NCBI GenBank assembly: GCA_963715635.1
Contig: OY970261.1
Coordinates: 620,001 to 684,000, forward strand
Source of the DNA: JAPKZH01 sp963715635
GTDB lineage: Bacteria > Acidobacteriota > Aminicenantia > Aminicenantales > UBA4085
Length of the DNA: 64,000 nt
Reading direction: 5' to 3'
Every line of letters begins with the position of its first letter. The first letter of the stretch is position 1. The notes under the pieces were generated by a model. The model had not been told where the DNA came from. It saw only the letters and a program-made list of their open reading frames with translations, and searched no databases. Of the stretch, positions 59,392-64,000 are shown in pieces. The position numbers were made by a program, and so were the translations under genes.

Positions 59392-62300
59392 TTATTTCTT
59401 CGGGTAGGCCGGCGTCGGCGCGAACTTGAACGGGTTTTTCTTGATATTCTCCAGGATGACTTGGATGGCCTTCTCGAGCTGCGCATCACGTCCCGCCATC
59501 ACCGAGGCCGGGTCATTGTCGACGAGGACATCCGGATCGGCGCCGTGGTTCTCGATCAACCATTTGCCTTCGCGGCCATAAAAGGCGTTGTTCGATTGCT
59601 CGACGGAGCCGTTATCGATGGTTGTCTGCCGGTTCAAGATGCCGACCAGGCCGCCCCACGAAGGCACGCCGACAACCGTCCCGAGCTTCCGGGCTTTGAA
59701 GTCTTCGACAAACGCTTCTCCGTCGGAGCCGTTATTCTCGTTGGAGATGACAACATACTGGCCCTTTCCTACTGAAGGGGGATAGCTAAAAGGTACCATA
59801 TTACGGAGGACATTGAAGGCCGTGATCTGCCGCTCGAGCTTGTCGATCAGGAAATATTCCGTCCAGCCTCCGGAGTTTCGGCGCACGTCGATGATAATAC
59901 CGTCTTTATACCTGAATGCCCGCCAGAACTTGTCGAATTCTCCGATCCCGCCGGAGCCCATGGCATTGATGTGCATGTAGCCGACTTTTCCGTTGGTGGC
60001 CTTATCGATTTTCTTGATGTTATCCGTCAGCCACCGGTAATATCTCAGGCTCGATTCGCTGCGGATGGGCTCGACCTCGTAAGTCTTGGCGTTTGCGGCC
60101 GTCGGCTGGCTGTTGACCGTGATTTTGACCTTTTTGCCTGGCGTCACCTGGAGGAGCTTGAAATAATCGTCGCCCGCCTTCAGGTCTGTGCCGTTGATAG
60201 CGATCAGGTAATAGCCTTCCTTGATATCGATATCCGGCCTGACCAGCGGGCCTGGCAGGTTGAGATTGACCTCGGTCGGTCCGTAGATTTTTTCGATTTT
60301 GTAAAATCCGGTTTTAGTATCGGGGACAAGGTCAGCGCCGAGCAGGCCTGTAAAAACCATTGAAGGCGGCGTCGCCGCCGGGCCATAATCTCCGCCTCCG
60401 ACGTACGTATGGGAAACGCAGAGCTCCCCGACCATCTGCGACAGCACCCAGTTCAGCTCGTCCCGCGAAGAGAGGAAGGGAATATAGCCGCAGTATTTTT
60501 CGCCCATAGCCTTCCAGTCTCTTCCATGCATATTCGCATCGTAGAAGAAGTCGCGGTACCAGCGCCAGGCATCGCTGAAGATCTGGTTCCATTCCTGTTG
60601 GAGATCGACTAGATAGGTCATTCCCGATAGGTTGAGTCGGTCGCCCGTATTCTTGGAAGCGAACGCCTTATCCGCGGCCGTGGTCAAGATATCGACTTCC
60701 CGGCGGATGATCAGCTGCTCGCCATTAGTGGAGACGGCGAATTCGCGGATCTTGTCATTGAGGACCGCCTCTTTCTTGTCGGCCATGTCGAAAATATGGA
60801 GCGACCATTTTGTCGCTCCGCCGGGCTTAAAGATCTCTTCGTATTCATCTTCCGTGAACTCCGGCACGGAACACCAGATCGCTTTGCCCTTTCCAGCCTT
60901 GAGGAAGAAATAGTTACCGGCCGAAACGGGAAGCGGGAATGTCCTTTTCTGGAGGCCCTCGACATCGATCCGGAAAGGCTCGGGCTCTCCCTTCTTTTCG
61001 ACTTTTTCGCTCGTCCCTCCGTCGGCAAACGGCGGCTTCTCGCCGTCGCGGAGCTGGACGACCATCACTTGCTGCGGCGTGGCGATGATGTGATTGTCCT
61101 CATAAAAATCCATCCGCAGGTTGAAATTACGGTTGGACAAGTAATAGAAATATTTGCCGTTGGCGTCGAAGCTGGGGTTGAGATTATCGTAAAAGTCATC
61201 GGTCACGGCATATCGCTTGCCCTGTTCCAGGTTGTAGAGGAAGACCTGATTGTTGCGGTTGAACTGGACGAAGCTGTAACAGACCCACCGGCTATCCGGC
61301 GACCAGTTATAATCGCTGACCTCCCAGTAAAATTCATCGTTCTTCATCTGGTTGGATTCGTCGATTTTCGTCAGTTTTTTCGTGGCGATATCCACATAAA
61401 AAATGGCGAAATCCTTGTTGCCGAAAAGGATCTTCTTTCCGTCGGGTGACCAGAGGAGATGATAGACGAACCGCTCGAGGCCTGTCGTCAGCTGCGTCCA
61501 TTCGCCGCCCTCGACTTTCTGCGTATAGAGCTGGTAATCGCCGGTTTTGTCCGAAAAGAAAGCGATGGTTTTGCCGTCCGGGGAGACGGCCGGATGCATT
61601 TCGCGCGTCCCTGGGGTGTTGGAGAGGTTGCTGGCCGGCTCCTTGCCGGTGGGAACAGCGAAGATATCGCCCCGTGCTTCCAGGACGGCAATTTTTCCGT
61701 CGTTCGAGATATTGACGGAATGGATATAATCCCTGGGATTGATCACCTTGTTGCGGAGGGCCCAGCGGTCGGACGGAACCATGACCGGGATCTTTTTCGA
61801 TTGGTTTGTCTTGACGTCAAGGACATGGATGTATCCGTCCTGCATATAGACAATGCTCTGGCCGTCGCTGGCCGGCATCATGACATCGAAATCGGCGTAG
61901 TTGGTGACCGGCCTGATGTCCTTGGTTTTGAGGTTCTGCGTGTAGATGTTGGAGATGCCGTTAGTCCTATCCGAGACAAAATACATCTGATCGCCGACCC
62001 ACATCGGGTAGCTATTCTTACCGACATAATCCGAGACCGGAGTGAATTTTTTTGAGTCGAAGTCGTACATCCAGATGTCCTGGTACTGGCCGCCCTTGTA
62101 CCGCTTCCAGTAATACTCTTCGTTGCCCTTGCGGCAATAGAGGATCTTCCGGCCGTCGGGCGAAAAGCTGCAGAGCACGCCGCGGTCGAGAGGGAACCGT
62201 TCCGGCGCCGAGCCGTTCTTGCTCACGAAATAGAGATTGGGGTCGCGGCCGACGACATTTTCGAACGCGGAGCGAAAGAAAACCTTTCCACCGTCGGGAG

Positions 62301-62649
62301 TCCAGCCGAGGACCTGGGCCCCGCCGGGATTATGGGTCAGCCTTTTGGGTTCGCCGCCCTCGGCCGGCATGAGATAAACGGCCGAGGTGCCGTCGTAGCT
62401 GGCGGTGAAAGCGATCCATTTGCCGTCCGGAGAGAATTTGGCGTAGGATTCCACGCCCGGGAAGGTCGTGATCCTGGAGGCCGTTCCTCCTTGGGCACTG
62501 ACGAGCCAGAGGTCGCTCTCATAGGTGAAAACAATTTTATCTTTGTGGATACTGGGATAGCGCATGAAGCGGCCCTCTTCAGCGGCCAGGGCAAAAGAGA
62601 CGAGAAAAACCAGCATCGCCAAGAATGTGAAAGCCTTTTTCATAGTCAT
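59392..62649 (-). CDS. Exported tricorn-like S41 family protease
   Basis: A 1085-residue protein. Signal peptide MTMKKAFTFLAMLVFLVSFALA, then WD40/TolB-like propeller repeats (FSPDGKWIAFTASYDGTSAVYLMPAEGGEPKRLT type, about 30-550), a linker, a tricorn C1-like helical bundle (about 690-760), a PDZ domain (about 800-880) and an S41 core with NNGSDGEAF carrying the nucleophile Ser near residue 1000 and GGWTEYF. Soluble tricorn of archaea digests proteasome products; the secreted bacterial relatives probably degrade external peptides. It lies 18 nt after the S46 gene. Confidence 0.9.
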   Translation of the reverse strand: MTMKKAFTFLAMLVFLVSFALAAEEGRFMRYPSIHKDKIVFTYESDLWLVSAQGGTASRITTFPGVESYAKFSPDGKWIAFTASYDGTSAVYLMPAEGGEPKRLTHNPGGAQVLGWTPDGGKVFFRSAFENVVGRDPNLYFVSKNGSAPERFPLDRGVLCSFSPDGRKILYCRKGNEEYYWKRYKGGQYQDIWMYDFDSKKFTPVSDYVGKNSYPMWVGDQMYFVSDRTNGISNIYTQNLKTKDIRPVTNYADFDVMMPASDGQSIVYMQDGYIHVLDVKTNQSKKIPVMVPSDRWALRNKVINPRDYIHSVNISNDGKIAVLEARGDIFAVPTGKEPASNLSNTPGTREMHPAVSPDGKTIAFFSDKTGDYQLYTQKVEGGEWTQLTTGLERFVYHLLWSPDGKKILFGNKDFAIFYVDIATKKLTKIDESNQMKNDEFYWEVSDYNWSPDSRWVCYSFVQFNRNNQVFLYNLEQGKRYAVTDDFYDNLNPSFDANGKYFYYLSNRNFNLRMDFYEDNHIIATPQQVMVVQLRDGEKPPFADGGTSEKVEKKGEPEPFRIDVEGLQKRTFPLPVSAGNYFFLKAGKGKAIWCSVPEFTEDEYEEIFKPGGATKWSLHIFDMADKKEAVLNDKIREFAVSTNGEQLIIRREVDILTTAADKAFASKNTGDRLNLSGMTYLVDLQQEWNQIFSDAWRWYRDFFYDANMHGRDWKAMGEKYCGYIPFLSSRDELNWVLSQMVGELCVSHTYVGGGDYGPAATPPSMVFTGLLGADLVPDTKTGFYKIEKIYGPTEVNLNLPGPLVRPDIDIKEGYYLIAINGTDLKAGDDYFKLLQVTPGKKVKITVNSQPTAANAKTYEVEPIRSESSLRYYRWLTDNIKKIDKATNGKVGYMHINAMGSGGIGEFDKFWRAFRYKDGIIIDVRRNSGGWTEYFLIDKLERQITAFNVLRNMVPFSYPPSVGKGQYVVISNENNGSDGEAFVEDFKARKLGTVVGVPSWGGLVGILNRQTTIDNGSVEQSNNAFYGREGKWLIENHGADPDVLVDNDPASVMAGRDAQLEKAIQVILENIKKNPFKFAPTPAYPKK

Positions 62650-62667
62650 CGGTCTGCCTCCTTGCGA

Positions 62668-64000
62668 TTAGAACCCTAATTCTTTGATGATATGGGATGC
62701 GCCGGAAAACTTCTCGGTCACGAACAGCACCCAACGAAGGTCCACGGAGATCGAACGCTGCAGCTCGGGGATCACATAATAATCGCCGATGACGCTTTCG
62801 TAGGTCATGTCGAAGATGATCCCGACCTGCTCGCCTCTGGCGTTGAACGTCGGCGAGCCCGAGTTCCCGCCCGTGACGTTGGTTGTGTTGAGGAAACAGG
62901 CAGGAACCTCTTTGAGCCGCGGGTCCATGTAGCGGCCGAAATCCCTTGCGGCGTAGAGCTTCTTGATCTTATCGGGCACGATAAAAGGAAATGTGCCTGT
63001 CTCTTTCTCGATGACTCCCTTGAGGGTCGTTTGCGGCTCGTAATAGACTGCGTCCTTGGGGGTATAGCCCCGGACCGGACCGTATGTGAATCGGATCGTG
63101 CCGTTGGCATCGGGGGGGTACGTTCCTCCCTTCCGGGTGAGGACGGCCTCTTCATAAGCCTTCTTGAGGTCCGAGCGCTCCTGGCCCATGGCCTTGCTCT
63201 CATCGCGCATGACCTTTAGCTCTTTTTCGAGCTCCCCGGCCAATTGGATAAAAGGGTCGCCGAGCTTGGTCAACGCATCGGGCTTCAAAGATAGAAGATC
63301 GAGCCGCTTTTCGGGCTTGGCCAGGATCGTTTTCGCGTAGAGCCCGCTTGCGTAATCGTCGATGGCTTTTTCGTTTCCGGGCTTGACGACCGTGCGCAGT
63401 GCGACGGGTATTTGGTCTGACGGCGCGGCCAGGAGCTTTTCAAGCGTATACTTAAAATAGGCTTGGTCGGTCCCGATCTCATAGCCCCGCTCCGCAAGCT
63501 GGATGTTCATTTTTATGTAGGGAAGGTTCCGGTCCTGGTACTGAGGCTCCCTGTCCTTGTCCGGCTTTTGGAGTTCCTGGACAGTCCGGTAGATCGAATA
63601 CGCCTGGGAGAGCAGAGTCGATCCGCCCAGGACCGTGCTGAGCTGCATGCTCTTCGCCGAAAACGCCTCGTTTTTCTTGATGAACTGGGCTAGGTCGTCC
63701 ACGACCCGGCCGTACTTCTTCTGGCGGGCGGGGTCCTGATTGACCCAATCCAGGAAAGCTTTTTCCTGGGCCTTCTTCTTTTCGATTAGGCTGTACTTCT
63801 CCATGCCTTCCAGCTTGCCCTGGAAATTTTTCATCCCGTTGTACATGCCTTTGAGCCGGCTGGCATAGCGGATCTCCACTTCCTTGTTGTTTTTGCCGGC
63901 ATTCTCGAAGAAGGCGATCATGTCCTGTATATCTTTGATCCTCTTGGCCATGGCAGTCATATCCGCCTGCAGCTCGGCTAGCGTGTAGTTGCGGTAGGTC
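62668..64000 (-). CDS. S46 family dipeptidyl peptidase (DPP7/DPP11-like), 5' end outside window
   Basis: The last about 444 codons of an S46 serine peptidase; the frame stays open to the window edge (TYRNYTLAELQADMTAMAKRIKD). The catalytic serine is in NTTNVTGGNSGSPTFNARGE, and the C-terminal trypsin-like half is complete. The His and Asp of the triad lie in the missing part. These periplasmic enzymes release dipeptides from peptides, fitting asaccharolytic peptide feeders. Co-directional with the tricorn-like gene (18 nt apart). Confidence 0.9.
   Translation of the reverse strand, partial: TYRNYTLAELQADMTAMAKRIKDIQDMIAFFENAGKNNKEVEIRYASRLKGMYNGMKNFQGKLEGMEKYSLIEKKKAQEKAFLDWVNQDPARQKKYGRVVDDLAQFIKKNEAFSAKSMQLSTVLGGSTLLSQAYSIYRTVQELQKPDKDREPQYQDRNLPYIKMNIQLAERGYEIGTDQAYFKYTLEKLLAAPSDQIPVALRTVVKPGNEKAIDDYASGLYAKTILAKPEKRLDLLSLKPDALTKLGDPFIQLAGELEKELKVMRDESKAMGQERSDLKKAYEEAVLTRKGGTYPPDANGTIRFTYGPVRGYTPKDAVYYEPQTTLKGVIEKETGTFPFIVPDKIKKLYAARDFGRYMDPRLKEVPACFLNTTNVTGGNSGSPTFNARGEQVGIIFDMTYESVIGDYYVIPELQRSISVDLRWVLFVTEKFSGASHIIKELGF

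Noticed and set aside
1..64000. tRNA, rRNA, riboswitch or CRISPR loci
   Set aside because: No cloverleaf with CCA end, rRNA core, known riboswitch core or short-repeat/spacer pattern was seen by reading; a covariance-model scan would be decisive.

Overview
The window reads as a chromosomal segment of a Gram-negative bacterium with moderately high GC. Outer-membrane-barrel and lipoprotein signals support the Gram-negative call. The mix of SBBP and 6-bladed beta-propellers, a tricorn-like S41 protease, S46 and S9 peptidases, a TrpB2-type synthase and zinc-type ribosomal proteins is what I would expect from the Acidobacteriota / Candidatus Aminicenantes area. That placement is inference and was not tested by phylogeny.

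Layout. 1-12160 (+) is an unbroken S10-spc-alpha operon: rpsS(end)-rplV-rpsC-rplP-rpmC-rpsQ-rplN-rplX-rplE-rpsZ-rpsH-rplF-rplR-rpsE-rpmD-rplO-secY-adk-map-infA-rpmJ-rpsM-rpsK-rpsD-rpoA-rplQ, with many 4-nt stop/start overlaps. 12173-18187 (-) holds a seven-repeat secreted SBBP protein bracketed by a 42-bp direct repeat, an MltD-like lytic transglycosylase, galE and a PcnB/CCA-type nucleotidyltransferase. 18223-21602 carries an LEA-2 protein, a frameshifted GT2 gene, an outer-membrane barrel and a threonylcarbamoyl-AMP synthase. 21691-26301 (-) is a tight operon sirtuin-larC-folE-metG, and metG carries a palindromic element translated in frame. 26717-35132 (+) holds MTAP, a PfkB kinase, a decayed beta-helix gene, a lone sugar-binding lipoprotein, trpB2 and a large S9 peptidase. 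35146-46937 is accessory: a zinc ribbon, gene remnants, two toxin-antitoxin pairs, two propellers, a nucleoside hydrolase, a class C serine hydrolase, a Ser/Thr kinase and a kelch protein.

47051-57074 (-) is an AT-richer defence locus. Its order in transcription is hsdR, a Schlafen/AlbA_2 ATPase-like gene, a duplicated hsdR tail, a HEPN-like gene, hsdS, a PD-(D/E)XK nuclease, a DUF234-type ATPase and hsdM. hsdS has an in-frame TGA and hsdM a one-base frameshift, so the type I modification part looks broken as written. 57297-64000 (-) holds a 5'-truncated GH38 alpha-mannosidase, a tricorn-like S41 protease and the end of an S46 peptidase, which suggests a peptide- and glycan-degrading lifestyle.

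Unexplained structure includes two copies of a 66-bp hairpin 21 kb apart, the in-frame palindromic insert in metG, and three places where an inserted module sits behind a gene with the 3' end of that gene (or the sequence next to it) duplicated on the far side. Several single-base frameshifts (GT2, second propeller, hsdM) may be true decay or assembly error.
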